This document shows, piece by piece, positions 1 to 8,923 of a stretch of DNA of 35,991 nt. The notes below the pieces were generated by a model. It did not search any database. It saw only the letters and a program-made list of their open reading frames with translations, and was not told where the DNA came from. Within the stretch, counting starts at the first letter, position 1, and each line of letters starts with the position of its first letter. The translations under genes were made by a program, and so were the position numbers. The DNA comes from a virus, in the IMG/VR virus record IMGVR_UViG_3300030090_000803, positions 1 through 35,991 of that record, one strand, 5' to 3'.

Positions 1-2055
1 CAAATCGCATTGCCGCGCGTGCCCACCTCTAATGTGTTTAAACATAAAAAAGACAAGTGGGTAAAAGCTGAATATCCTAAAGAGCTTAAGCGCATAAAAA
101 ATATATTCGACTGGAGAGATTACCCAGACGAACAAAAAGAAAAGTGGTACGACTATATTGACGAAGAGTTCAAGCGTAGAGACGAAGGCTTTTGGTTTAC
201 TAATAAAGGCGTGCCGACGTACATAACAGGTACACATTATATGTATCTGCAATGGAGCAAGATTGACGTTGGAGCTCCAGACTTTAGAGAGGCAAACAGA
301 CTATTCTTTATATTCTGGGAAGCTTGTAAAGCTGATAAGAGATGCTATGGAATGTGCTACCTTAAAAACCGTCGTTCAGGTTTCTCGTTTATGTCATCAG
401 CTGAAACAGTTAACTTAGCCACTATATCGAGTGATAGTAGATATGGGATACTCTCTAAGTCTGGTGCCGATGCAAAGAAAATGTTTACGGATAAGGTTGT
501 ACCCATAAGTATTAACTATCCGTTTTTCTTTAAACCGATACAAGACGGTATGGATCGTCCGAAATCGGAGTTAGCTTATAGGGTTCCGGCTAGTAAGTTT
601 ACTCGTAAGAAAATACAGAGTAACGAACAGCTTGAAGAAATAGTAGGTCTTGACACCACGATTGACTGGAAGAACACTGGCGACAATAGCTACGACGGTG
701 AAAAGCTAACTTTACTAGTGCATGATGAGAGTGGTAAGTGGGAGAGGCCTGACAACATATTAAACAACTGGCGAGTTACTAAAACCTGTTTAAGGCTAGG
801 TAGTAGAATCGTTGGTAAGTGCATGATGGGTAGTACCAGCAATGCGCTTGATAAAGGCGGGGATAACTTTAAAAAACTATACAATGATTCTGATGTCACA
901 CGACGAAATCGTAATGGACAAACAAAGTCTGGCTTGTATTCTCTCTTTGTCCCAATGGAATGGAACTATGAAGGATTTATTGACGAGTACGGAATTCCAG
1001 TCTTTAATAGTGGAGGTAATGATGAACGACTGGGACCAGACGGTGAATTAATAGACGTAGGTGTTATAGATCACTGGGAAAATGAAGCTGAAGGATTAAA
1101 AGACGATCAAGACGCATTAAACGAGTTTTACAGGCAGTTTCCTCGTACTGAAGAACACGCGTTTAGAGATGAGACTAAAAATAGTATATTTAATCTAATT
1201 AAAATATACGAACAGATTGATTACAATGAAGGAAGCAGACACACAGCTCCGTTCACTGTAGGAAGTTTTGGCTGGGTCAAAGGGATTAAAGACACTAAAG
1301 TTGTATTTAACCCTGATCCAACAGGTAGGTTTAAAGTTAGCTGGGTGCCTCCAGTTCATTTACAAAATAGGCAAATAACAAAAAATGGAATTAAATATCC
1401 CGGTAATGACCATGTTGGCGCCTTTGGTTGTGATAGTTATGATATCAGCGGCACGGTTGATGGTCGCGGTTCTAAGGGAGCTTTACACGGGTTAACAAAA
1501 TTTTCTATGGAAGACGCGCCGCCAAGCACGTTCTTCCTAGAGTACATAGCAAGACCACAGACCGCAGAGATGTTTTTTGAGGACGTTCTAATGGCATTAG
1601 TATTCTACGGGATGCCTTTGCTTGCGGAGAACAATAAACCTCGTCTATTGTATTATTTACGCCGTAGAGGTTACAGAGGATACAGTATGAATAGACCTGA
1701 CAAATCGTGGAATAAACTGTCGACAGCTGAAAAGGAGGTTGGCGGTATACCAAACTCAAGCGAAGATATTAAACAAGCGCACGCCGCTGCTATTGAAATG
1801 TACATACAAGAATATGTAGGTCATATTGGCGACGGTAATTACGGCACAGTGTATTTTAACGATCTGTTAAATGATTGGGCTAAGTTTGATATTAACAAAA
1901 GAACTAAACACGATGCGTCAATAAGCTCAGGTCTCGCAATAATGGCTTGTAACAGGCACTTATACGCACCTAACGCTAAAGTAGAAAAACAACCTTTGAA
2001 CTTGAATATATCGAAATACGACAACAAGGGGTTTAACTCCCAATTAATAAAGTAA
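1..2055 (+). CDS. terL: Terminase large subunit (5' partial)
   Basis: DNA-packaging motor: an N-terminal ATPase pumps DNA through the portal and a C-terminal RNase H-like nuclease cuts the concatemer. The frame is open to base 1 (CAA ATC GCA TTG); the first possible start inside the window is a TTG at 10, so the true start probably lies upstream and the gene is cut. Numbering from that TTG, an early stretch FWFTNKGVPTYITGTHYMY (about 63-80) is typical of Bacteroidota phage terminases. A deviant Walker A, LKNRRSGFS, is at 118-126, and Walker B LTLLVHDE at 233-240. The nuclease shows GAFGCDSYD with D475, ENN at 540-542 and HDAS with D635, spaced like the three acidic metal ligands. About 681 residues is normal for this subtype. 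The gene ends 3 bases before the portal gene. No small terminase subunit is visible. The family call is firm; the start is not known. Confidence 0.93.
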   Translation, partial: QIALPRVPTSNVFKHKKDKWVKAEYPKELKRIKNIFDWRDYPDEQKEKWYDYIDEEFKRRDEGFWFTNKGVPTYITGTHYMYLQWSKIDVGAPDFREANRLFFIFWEACKADKRCYGMCYLKNRRSGFSFMSSAETVNLATISSDSRYGILSKSGADAKKMFTDKVVPISINYPFFFKPIQDGMDRPKSELAYRVPASKFTRKKIQSNEQLEEIVGLDTTIDWKNTGDNSYDGEKLTLLVHDESGKWERPDNILNNWRVTKTCLRLGSRIVGKCMMGSTSNALDKGGDNFKKLYNDSDVTRRNRNGQTKSGLYSLFVPMEWNYEGFIDEYGIPVFNSGGNDERLGPDGELIDVGVIDHWENEAEGLKDDQDALNEFYRQFPRTEEHAFRDETKNSIFNLIKIYEQIDYNEGSRHTAPFTVGSFGWVKGIKDTKVVFNPDPTGRFKVSWVPPVHLQNRQITKNGIKYPGNDHVGAFGCDSYDISGTVDGRGSKGALHGLTKFSMEDAPPSTFFLEYIARPQTAEMFFEDVLMALVFYGMPLLAENNKPRLLYYLRRRGYRGYSMNRPDKSWNKLSTAEKEVGGIPNSSEDIKQAHAAAIEMYIQEYVGHIGDGNYGTVYFNDLLNDWAKFDINKRTKHDASISSGLAIMACNRHLYAPNAKVEKQPLNLNISKYDNKGFNSQLIK

Positions 2056-2058
2056 AAT

Positions 2059-4479
2059 ATGGCTGAGTCAGTACATGTTAATTTTCCAAAGCAAAACGTT
2101 AGTGATGCAGAAAAAGCTTCCATGGAATATGGAGAGAAGATTGCTAAAGCTATCTGTGCCGAGTGGTTTCACTCTGATTTCATGACGAGCGATAGCAGGC
2201 ACGCAACTAACGTAAACAACTTTCATAGGCTGAGATTATATGCTAGAGGAGAGCAATCTATACAGAAATATAAAGATGAATTATCTATTAACGGTGATTT
2301 ATCTTATCTTAATTTAGACTGGACACCAGTACCTATTATACCTAAGTTTGTTGATATTGTTGTTAATGGTATATCAGAAAGATTATATGATATCAAAGCA
2401 TACTCACAGTCTCCTAATGGCGTAAGTAAAAGAACTGAGTATATGGAAAATATACTTGCTGATATGCAAATGAAGGAGTTTAACGAGGAAACTATGCAAG
2501 AGTTTGGTATGGATACTCGGTCTAGTGAAATTGAGACATTACCAGCTACAAACGAGGAGTTAGGTCTACATATGCAGCTTAACTACAAGCAAGCAGTTGA
2601 ACTTGCCGAAGAGCAAGCTATAAAAACAGTGTTAAGAGGTAATAAGTACGACTTAGTGCAAAAAAGATTTTACTACGATTTAACTACCATTGGTATAGGC
2701 GCTACAAAAACAGAGTTTAACACCAACGAAGGCGTTGTTGTTAATTATGTAGATCCCACAAATTTAGTTTACTCTTACACGGAATCTCCTTATTTCGACG
2801 ATATATACTATGTAGGTGAAATCAAGGAGTTGCCTATAAATGAACTTGTAAGGCAATTTCCTAATTTGTCTGAATCAGAAATAGATGAGATAATTAGTAA
2901 AAATAGTAAAACTAAAACAAGGAGTTATAACTCACGTAGAAGTCCACAAGACGACAATGTAGTTAGTGTTCTTTATTTTAATTACAAAACTTACAATAAC
3001 GACGTTTACAAAATCAAACAAACCGGTACTGGTGGCGAAAAAGCTATAAGGAAAGACGACTCTTTTAATCCTCCTGCTGATATGTCTGGTAATTTTACTA
3101 GAGAATCTAAAAAGATTGAGGTTTTATATGACGGCGTTATGGTTCTTGGTTGCGATAAACTGCTAAGATGGGAGTTAGCTAAAAATATGCTTCGCCCAAA
3201 GAGCGATTACAATAAGGTTAAGATGAATTACTCTATTGTAGCACCGCGTATGTATGAGGGCCGTATAGAGTCTATAGTAAGTAGAATTACTGGGTTTGCT
3301 GATATGATTCAGCTAACTCACTTAAAGTTACAGCAGGTCATGGCTAAGATGGTACCAGACGGTGTTTATCTTGATGCAGATGGACTTGCTGAAATAGATT
3401 TAGGCAACGGCACTAATTATAATCCACAAGAAGCGCTTAACATGTTCTTCCAAACGGGTAGTGTAATTGGTAGAAGCTTTACATCTGAAGGTGATATGAA
3501 TCCAGGTAAAGTACCGATTCAAGAAATACAATCAAGCGCTAAAGGTGGTAAACTACAGGCTTTAATAAGCACGTATAACTATTACTTGCAGATGATACGT
3601 GATGTAACTGGTCTTAACGAAGCAAGAGATGGTAGTATGCCTGATAAAAACGCGTTAGTAGGCGTTCAAAAACTAGCTGCTGCTAATTCCAATACCGCTA
3701 CTAGACACATATTACAGTCGGGCATGTTCTTAACCGTAGAGACAGCTGAAAAGCTTTCACTTAGAATATCAGACGTATTAGAGTACTCGCCAACGAAAGA
3801 CGCGTTTATACAAGCTATAGGTGCTCATAACGTCGCTACATTAGAAGAGATGAGCGAGTTATACTTATATGATTTTGGTATATTCATAGAACTCGCGCCT
3901 GATGAAGAAGAAAAAGCACAGCTCGAGAATAATATACAAATGGCTCTTCAACAGCAGAATATAGATCTGGAAGACGCCATTGATTTAAGAGAGATCAAAA
4001 GCGTTAAGTTAGCCAATCAGCTACTTAAGATACGTAGAAAAAGAAAGCTAGAAAAAGATCAGCAGCAACAGATGCAAAACATACAGGCGCAGGCTCAGTC
4101 CAATGCCCAAGCGGCTCAGCAAGCTGCTCAAGTAGAATTGCAGAAAAACCAAGCTGTGATGCAATCTCAAATGCAAATGGAGCAACTTAAGGCTCAGCTT
4201 GAAGGTCAAAGACTACAGCAAGAGATGTTAGCTAAAAAAGAGTTGATGGCTTTAGAGTTCCAATACAACATGCAGTTAAAAGGCATGGAGTCACGTGGCC
4301 TTCAAGAAAGAGAAAAAGTAAAAGAAGATCGTAAAGATAAAAGAACTAAAATACAAGCTTCACAACAAAGCGAAATGATTGAGCAAAGAAAAGGTAACAA
4401 ACCCGCTAAAAACTTTGAATCAGCAGGTAATGATACTATGGGAGAAGGCTTTAGTTTAGAAGCCTTTGGACCTAAATAA
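2059..4479 (+). CDS. Portal protein
   Basis: Dodecameric ring at the head vertex through which DNA enters and leaves. The 806-residue product sits directly behind the terminase and before scaffold and capsid genes, the standard position. The middle has the mixed alpha/beta portal pattern: a Trp/Pro-rich segment LDWTPVPIIPKFVDIVV near residue 90-107, and a long helical stem/wing region containing RITGFADMIQLTHLKLQQ and then YYLQMIRDVTGLNEARDG, which is characteristic of portals in crAss-like and related Bacteroidota phages. The last roughly 150 residues (from about 660) are a Gln/Lys/Glu-rich coiled coil, longer than in typical portals; this could form the barrel inside the head or contact scaffold. 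The start ATG lies 3 bases after the terminase stop, with no Shine-Dalgarno box. Recognition is by motif and position, not by search. Confidence 0.9.
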   Translation: MAESVHVNFPKQNVSDAEKASMEYGEKIAKAICAEWFHSDFMTSDSRHATNVNNFHRLRLYARGEQSIQKYKDELSINGDLSYLNLDWTPVPIIPKFVDIVVNGISERLYDIKAYSQSPNGVSKRTEYMENILADMQMKEFNEETMQEFGMDTRSSEIETLPATNEELGLHMQLNYKQAVELAEEQAIKTVLRGNKYDLVQKRFYYDLTTIGIGATKTEFNTNEGVVVNYVDPTNLVYSYTESPYFDDIYYVGEIKELPINELVRQFPNLSESEIDEIISKNSKTKTRSYNSRRSPQDDNVVSVLYFNYKTYNNDVYKIKQTGTGGEKAIRKDDSFNPPADMSGNFTRESKKIEVLYDGVMVLGCDKLLRWELAKNMLRPKSDYNKVKMNYSIVAPRMYEGRIESIVSRITGFADMIQLTHLKLQQVMAKMVPDGVYLDADGLAEIDLGNGTNYNPQEALNMFFQTGSVIGRSFTSEGDMNPGKVPIQEIQSSAKGGKLQALISTYNYYLQMIRDVTGLNEARDGSMPDKNALVGVQKLAAANSNTATRHILQSGMFLTVETAEKLSLRISDVLEYSPTKDAFIQAIGAHNVATLEEMSELYLYDFGIFIELAPDEEEKAQLENNIQMALQQQNIDLEDAIDLREIKSVKLANQLLKIRRKRKLEKDQQQQMQNIQAQAQSNAQAAQQAAQVELQKNQAVMQSQMQMEQLKAQLEGQRLQQEMLAKKELMALEFQYNMQLKGMESRGLQEREKVKEDRKDKRTKIQASQQSEMIEQRKGNKPAKNFESAGNDTMGEGFSLEAFGPK

Positions 4480-4504
4480 GGAATAACTTTTTATATTATA
4501 TATT

Positions 4505-5677
4505 ATGGAGAATGAAAATCAAACAGATCTTGAAGAAGTAATCAACGAGGTCGAAAACGAAACACCACAAGTAGAAGAGGTTGTAGAAGAAAAACCCGAA
4601 CTTGATTTAGAAAAATTTGAAAGCAAAGACGACGATAGCGTTGTCAAGGTAGATTTAAGTCAACCGGTAGAAACAGTAGATGACAACAAAACAGATACCG
4701 AAGAAGTTGCTGCAGAAACTGCACAAGAAGAAGTCGCTGATACAGAGGTACCAACCCTTGAGGAAATTACCGATGAGGAAGCTGCGGAAGAACAAATAAC
4801 TGAAGAAGAGGTTATAAAAGCCCTTGATGAAGAGGAAGCTACTGGAGAACCACTACCTGAAAATATTCAAAAGCTAGTGGACTTCATGCAAGATACTGGC
4901 GGTAGTTTAGAAGACTACGTACAGCTTAATCGAGACACTGAAAATATAAACGACGAAGAAGCGTTAAGAGAATACTACAAGCTCACGAAACCACATCTTG
5001 AGGTTGACGAAGTAAGTTTTCTTATAGAAGACAGATTTTCGTATAACGAAGATATGGATGACGAAAGAGATATTAAAAGAAAGAAACTGGCCAGAAAAGA
5101 GCAAGTTGCCGAGGCCAAAGCCTACTTAGACGGGCAAAAGTCTAAATACTACGAAGAAATTAAAGCTGGAAGTAAGTTAACTAAAGAACAGCAGAAAGCA
5201 ATTGATTTCTTCAATCGATACAATAAAGAGTCGGAACAGACTAAAGAAGCGGTAAAACGCAGTAGCGATATCTTTGAGAAAAAGACTAATAGTCTTTTTA
5301 ATGACAAATTCAAAGGTTTTGAATACAATGTCGGGGAAAAAAGATATCGATTCAATGTTAAAGACGTAGATGGTACAAAAGTAAAACAAAGCGATTTAAA
5401 TAATTTCATGTCAAAGTTTGTCAATGAAAAAAAAGAGCTTTCAGATGCTAGAGGATACCACAAAGCTCTATATACAGCAATGAATCCAGATGCTATTGCT
5501 CAACACTTCTACGAACAAGGTAAAGCCGACGCGCTTAAAGAAAGCGTAAAAGAGTCAAAGAATATTGACCTTAACCCAAGAGGATCTCATAAAGAGACTT
5601 CTGTCGGTGGTATTAAAGTTCGTGTTTTAGGTGACGATTCTGATTCTTTAAAGTTCAAAATGAAAAATAAAAAATAA
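4505..5677 (+). CDS. Probable capsid scaffolding protein
   Basis: Inferred to organise procapsid assembly and then leave or be degraded. The 390-residue product lies between portal and major capsid genes, the usual scaffold position. Residues 1-115 are extremely rich in Glu, Asp, Val and Thr with almost no hydrophobic core, so disordered. The rest is highly charged and mostly helical, and the C-terminus ends in a short basic segment (LKFKMKNKK), the kind of end that scaffolds use to dock on the inside of the shell. No protease active-site motif is visible. It follows a 25-base AT-rich gap ending TATATATT just before ATG. No strong sequence family is recognised, so the role rests on position, charge pattern and length; an internal head protein is the alternative. 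Confidence 0.7.
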   Translation: MENENQTDLEEVINEVENETPQVEEVVEEKPELDLEKFESKDDDSVVKVDLSQPVETVDDNKTDTEEVAAETAQEEVADTEVPTLEEITDEEAAEEQITEEEVIKALDEEEATGEPLPENIQKLVDFMQDTGGSLEDYVQLNRDTENINDEEALREYYKLTKPHLEVDEVSFLIEDRFSYNEDMDDERDIKRKKLARKEQVAEAKAYLDGQKSKYYEEIKAGSKLTKEQQKAIDFFNRYNKESEQTKEAVKRSSDIFEKKTNSLFNDKFKGFEYNVGEKRYRFNVKDVDGTKVKQSDLNNFMSKFVNEKKELSDARGYHKALYTAMNPDAIAQHFYEQGKADALKESVKESKNIDLNPRGSHKETSVGGIKVRVLGDDSDSLKFKMKNKK

Positions 5678-5696
5678 CAATTAAAATTCAAAAATC

Positions 5697-7232
5697 ATGG
5701 CTATTACAGCAGGATCAGCTTTGAATACAGTGCCAGCTCCAGTGCAGCAGGCATTAGCTTCAAACTATCTAGACCTATCAACCTCTGCTGGTTGGGGTCA
5801 ACAATACGTGCCAGATCTTATGGAGAAAGAAGTTGAGGTATTCGGACCACGAACAATCTCAGGATTCCTTTCGCAAGTAGGAGCTGAAGAATCTATGACA
5901 GCTGACCAAGTTATTTGGTCTGAGCAGGGTAGATTACACCTGTCTTACACAGGTAATGTATCTCACACATCAGACGGTACAGGTGCCGGCGCTGCAGGTA
6001 CTACATCGGGTTACGACACTATTACTATTACTAAAGATATCGACGGCAATGACGTTACGGCTGGAACACACGGTGTTCGAGTTAACGACACTATTATCGT
6101 TTCAAACTCTGATGGTATTTTCAAGTGTTTAGTAACTGCGGTTATTGAGGCGTCTAACGTTATTAGTGTTACACCTTACGGTACAGCTACACTAACAGCA
6201 AATACTACTGCGGATGCTACAACTATCTTAGTTTACGGTTCTGAGTACGGTAAAGGAGCTAGCTACATGAACGCTCTAGCTACTGGAACAACTGACCAAA
6301 GAGGAGGTAACGAGCCATCGTTCAAGACTTTCTCTAACAAGCCAATTATCCTTAAGGATTACTACGAAGTGTCTGGATCAGATGCATCTCGTGTTGGTTG
6401 GGTTGAAGTTGCTGCAGAAGATGGAACTTCTGGATACCTATGGTACCTAAAGGCTGCTTCTGACACTCGCGCTCGTTTTAACGACTACTTAGAAATGGCT
6501 ATGCTAGAAGGTGAAAAAGGTGGAGGCGCTACAGACCAAACTGACTCTGCGGCTGCTTTAGGCGCTGGAGGTGTAGGTACGGCTTTAGGCGAAAACAACT
6601 TTGAGACTGGTACTGAAGGTTTATTCGCAGCTATTGAAGCTCGTGGAAACTTAACTTCAGGTGTTACTGGTGTTAATGCTGCTACTGACTTAGCTGAGTT
6701 TGACGCTATTCTAGCAGAGTTTGATAAGCAAGGTGCTATTGAGGAAAATATGATGTTTGTTAATCGTGCAACTAGCTTAGCTATGGACGATATGCTTGCA
6801 TCTATGAATTCTTACGGTGCTGGCGGTACTTCTTACGGAGTATTCGATAACTCTGAAGACATGGCTTTAAACTTAGGTTTCTCAGGTTTCCGTCGCGGAT
6901 CTTACGACTTCTACAAGTCAGACTTCCGTTACTTAAACGATCTAGCTACACGTGGAGGTATTAACGCTGCTAGTTCTGCGAACGCAATTCGTGGGGTTAT
7001 TATTCCAGCAGGTACTTCAACAGTATACGACCAGATGTTAGGCAAGAATCTTAGACGTCCGTTCTTACACGTTCGTTACAGAGCTTCTCAAACTGATGAT
7101 CGTCGCTTGAAGACTTGGACTACTGGTTCAGTAGGTGCTGCTACATCAGCTCTTGATGCTATGCAGATTCACATGCTATCTGAGCGTTGTCTAATCACTC
7201 AAGGTGCTAACAACTTCATGTTGATGAAGTAA
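5697..7232 (+). CDS. Major capsid protein (HK97-like fold, inferred)
   Basis: Forms the icosahedral shell. The 511-residue product starts MAITAGSALNTVPAPVQQAL and continues into YVPDLMEKEVEVFGPRT, the N-terminal pattern seen in major capsid proteins of Bacteroidota phages. Residues about 78-185 form a Thr/Gly/Val-rich beta segment (HGVRVNDTIIVS, then VISVTPYG) that looks like an inserted surface subdomain. After that come the core helices and the C-terminal part around LHVRYRASQTDDRRLKTW. Codon choice differs from the neighbours: Arg is often CGT/CGC and Asn often AAC, as expected for the most abundant protein. The gene is followed immediately by a strong terminator-like hairpin. The HK97 fold is inferred from family knowledge; the capsid call itself is well supported by position and composition. 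Confidence 0.88.
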   Translation: MAITAGSALNTVPAPVQQALASNYLDLSTSAGWGQQYVPDLMEKEVEVFGPRTISGFLSQVGAEESMTADQVIWSEQGRLHLSYTGNVSHTSDGTGAGAAGTTSGYDTITITKDIDGNDVTAGTHGVRVNDTIIVSNSDGIFKCLVTAVIEASNVISVTPYGTATLTANTTADATTILVYGSEYGKGASYMNALATGTTDQRGGNEPSFKTFSNKPIILKDYYEVSGSDASRVGWVEVAAEDGTSGYLWYLKAASDTRARFNDYLEMAMLEGEKGGGATDQTDSAAALGAGGVGTALGENNFETGTEGLFAAIEARGNLTSGVTGVNAATDLAEFDAILAEFDKQGAIEENMMFVNRATSLAMDDMLASMNSYGAGGTSYGVFDNSEDMALNLGFSGFRRGSYDFYKSDFRYLNDLATRGGINAASSANAIRGVIIPAGTSTVYDQMLGKNLRRPFLHVRYRASQTDDRRLKTWTTGSVGAATSALDAMQIHMLSERCLITQGANNFMLMK

Positions 7233-7245
7233 ACTATATTTGGTG

Positions 7246-7275
7246 AAACTACCCTGCCTTCGGGTGGGGTAGTTT
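7246..7275 (+). terminator. Intrinsic terminator behind the capsid gene
   Basis: A nearly perfect 13-bp stem closes on a TTCG tetraloop: left arm AAACTACCCTGCC at 7246-7258, loop 7259-7262, right arm GGTGGGGTAGTTT at 7263-7275, with two adjacent T-G/G-T wobbles. It is followed by a T-rich run (TTATATTAATTTTTTATT). C(TTCG)G is an exceptionally stable RNA tetraloop. It begins 13 bases after the capsid stop, so it would end or attenuate the head transcript or protect its 3' end. Confidence 0.85.
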
Positions 7276-7302
7276 TATATTAATTTTTTATTATATTATA
7301 TT

Positions 7303-8166
7303 ATGGCAAAGAAAAAAGAAAAAGAGGTTATTGAAGAACCTCAAGTAGAAAAAGAAGTTGTTATGGAAACTCCAAAACCGGAACCAATTCCAGAGCCAGC
7401 TCCAATAGTAAAACCACGAGTTGAACAACGTGTGGCCAACACTAACAAGTGGGAAGTTAAAGATAGAATGTATCTGCTAAAAGGAAGTAAAAAGCCTCTT
7501 TCTAGATCATTAAAAGCAACAAATATATACTACTTTGACGAAGAAAAAGGTTACGAAAGAGAGCTTAAGTACTGTCAAAATCAAAGAACTTGCTTTGTAG
7601 ATGAAATGCAAGGTGATCAGAGACTAGAGCACATCGTGTTTAGATCTGGCTCTCTGTACGTGCCAAAAGAAAAAACGGTATTGCAGAAATTACTTTCTAT
7701 ATACCACCCTCATAAAGGTCAAATATATGAGGAGTTTATACCGTCTAGAATTGCTGAAACAGAGATTGATATTCTTAACGTTCAAGTTGATGCATTGATT
7801 GCGGCAAGATCTATGGATATAGATACTGCGGAGGCTATAATGCGTGCTGAACGAGGTTCTAGCGTTTCTAATTTAAGTTCAAAAGAACTTAAAAGGGACT
7901 TGTTAGTATTCGCTAGAAATAATCCTGAGTTATTTTTAGACTTAGCATACGATGACAATGTTGTTCTTAGAAACTTTGGTATCAAGGCAGTAGATGCAGG
8001 TATCATTATACTATCTCAAGACCAGCGCCACTTTACGTGGGGATCAACAGGTAGAAAACTTATGACTGTACCTTTTGATGAACATCCTTACACAGCCTTA
8101 GCCCATTGGTTTAAGACTGATGAAGGAATGGAGATTTATTCCAATATAGAAAAACGATTAAACTAA
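7303..8166 (+). CDS. Unknown late protein with Pro/Glu-rich N-terminus
   Basis: I do not recognise the family. The 287-residue product starts with a charged, disordered stretch (residues 1-45) containing PKPEPIPEPAPIVKPR, a proline-rich spacer. A folded region follows (about 48-287), with YYFDEEKGYERELKYC, an all-helical middle (IDILNVQVDALIAARSMD) and a C-terminal part with HFTWGSTGRKLMTVPF and DEHPYTALAHWFKTDEG. No signal peptide, membrane segment or catalytic motif is visible. It sits alone between two TTCG hairpins, behind the capsid gene and before the neck genes, so a head-associated role (decoration, head completion or morphogenesis) is plausible but not shown. The start ATG follows a purely A/T leader. 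Confidence 0.8.
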   Translation: MAKKKEKEVIEEPQVEKEVVMETPKPEPIPEPAPIVKPRVEQRVANTNKWEVKDRMYLLKGSKKPLSRSLKATNIYYFDEEKGYERELKYCQNQRTCFVDEMQGDQRLEHIVFRSGSLYVPKEKTVLQKLLSIYHPHKGQIYEEFIPSRIAETEIDILNVQVDALIAARSMDIDTAEAIMRAERGSSVSNLSSKELKRDLLVFARNNPELFLDLAYDDNVVLRNFGIKAVDAGIIILSQDQRHFTWGSTGRKLMTVPFDEHPYTALAHWFKTDEGMEIYSNIEKRLN

Positions 8167-8174
8167 TAATCACT

Positions 8175-8211
8175 TAGTTGGGTGGCCACCCTTCGGGGTG
8201 GTCACTAACTA
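8175..8211 (+). terminator. Second TTCG hairpin between unknown gene and neck genes
   Basis: Left arm TAGTT(G)GGTGGCCACCC at 8175-8191 pairs, with one bulged G and G-T wobbles, to GGGTGGTCACTAACTA at 8196-8211 around a TTCG loop (8192-8195). It begins 9 bases after the stop of the upstream gene and ends 13 bases before the next ATG. Unlike the first hairpin it lacks a clear T-run, so it may attenuate, pause or protect the mRNA rather than fully terminate. Confidence 0.65.
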
Positions 8212-8224
8212 TAAATAACGAATT

Positions 8225-8920
8225 ATGGCAATAAGTGTAGATAGAGTATATCAAACAGTGTTAGCAATAGCTAATAAAGAACAAAGAGGTTATATAACTC
8301 CGCAGGAGTTTAACTTATTTGCCAACCAGGCTCAAAACGAAATATTTGAGCAATACTTTTACGACCTCAATCAATTCCATAGAATTCCTGGTAATAGCAC
8401 GGTTTCTTCAGACACGAAAGATATGATTGAAGAAAAAATATCTATATTCCGTGTTACAGACGCAGCTAGCGGTCCAAATTTAAGTAATAACGTATATAGA
8501 CTAGAAAGCGTACAATTTGGACTTAGTGCTCAAGGTCCTTTCTACGTAGCTGAAGAGGTTACTAAAAGACAATATGAAGCATATCACATTTCTGCGTTAA
8601 CAACGCCTTCAGTCAATAGACCTATATTTTACAGGTCAGAAAATACTATCTATGGTTCTCCAAACGACTATACTAATACACGTATAGATTATATACGAAG
8701 ACCAGCTGCTCCTAACTGGACATATGTTATTATAAACGATAAAGCTATATGGAATCCTGCTCCAAATGCTGGATCACAAAATTTTGAGCTTCATGAGTCT
8801 GAGGAGAAAAATCTAGTGATAAAAATACTACAGTACGCTGGTGTTTCTCTGAAAGATCCAGCTATTACTCAATTAGCAGCTCAGAAAGAAGGTGCTTACG
8901 TACAACAAGAAAAAGCATAA
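8225..8920 (+). CDS. Neck/connector (ring) protein
   Basis: Likely a head-tail joining protein that sits beneath the portal. The 231-residue product begins ISVDRVYQTVLAIANKEQRG and continues YITPQEFNLFANQAQNEIF, a helical N-terminal pattern that I associate with conserved structural proteins of Bacteroidota and marine phages just upstream of the nozzle gene. The remainder is mixed beta/alpha with YRLESVQFGL and a segment IDYIRRPAAPNWTYVI, resembling adaptor proteins that clamp on the portal. It ends in a short helical tail (KEGAYVQQEKA). It is followed after one extra TAA codon by the next connector gene. Family recognition is from memory; the exact ring it forms cannot be told. Confidence 0.7.
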   Translation: MAISVDRVYQTVLAIANKEQRGYITPQEFNLFANQAQNEIFEQYFYDLNQFHRIPGNSTVSSDTKDMIEEKISIFRVTDAASGPNLSNNVYRLESVQFGLSAQGPFYVAEEVTKRQYEAYHISALTTPSVNRPIFYRSENTIYGSPNDYTNTRIDYIRRPAAPNWTYVIINDKAIWNPAPNAGSQNFELHESEEKNLVIKILQYAGVSLKDPAITQLAAQKEGAYVQQEKA

Positions 8921-8923
8921 TAA

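Noticed and set aside
7235-7242. TATATTTG, a match to the Bacteroidota -7 promoter box TAnnTTTG.
   Set aside because: No TTG-type -33 element at the right distance, and a transcript starting there would run directly into the terminator hairpin.
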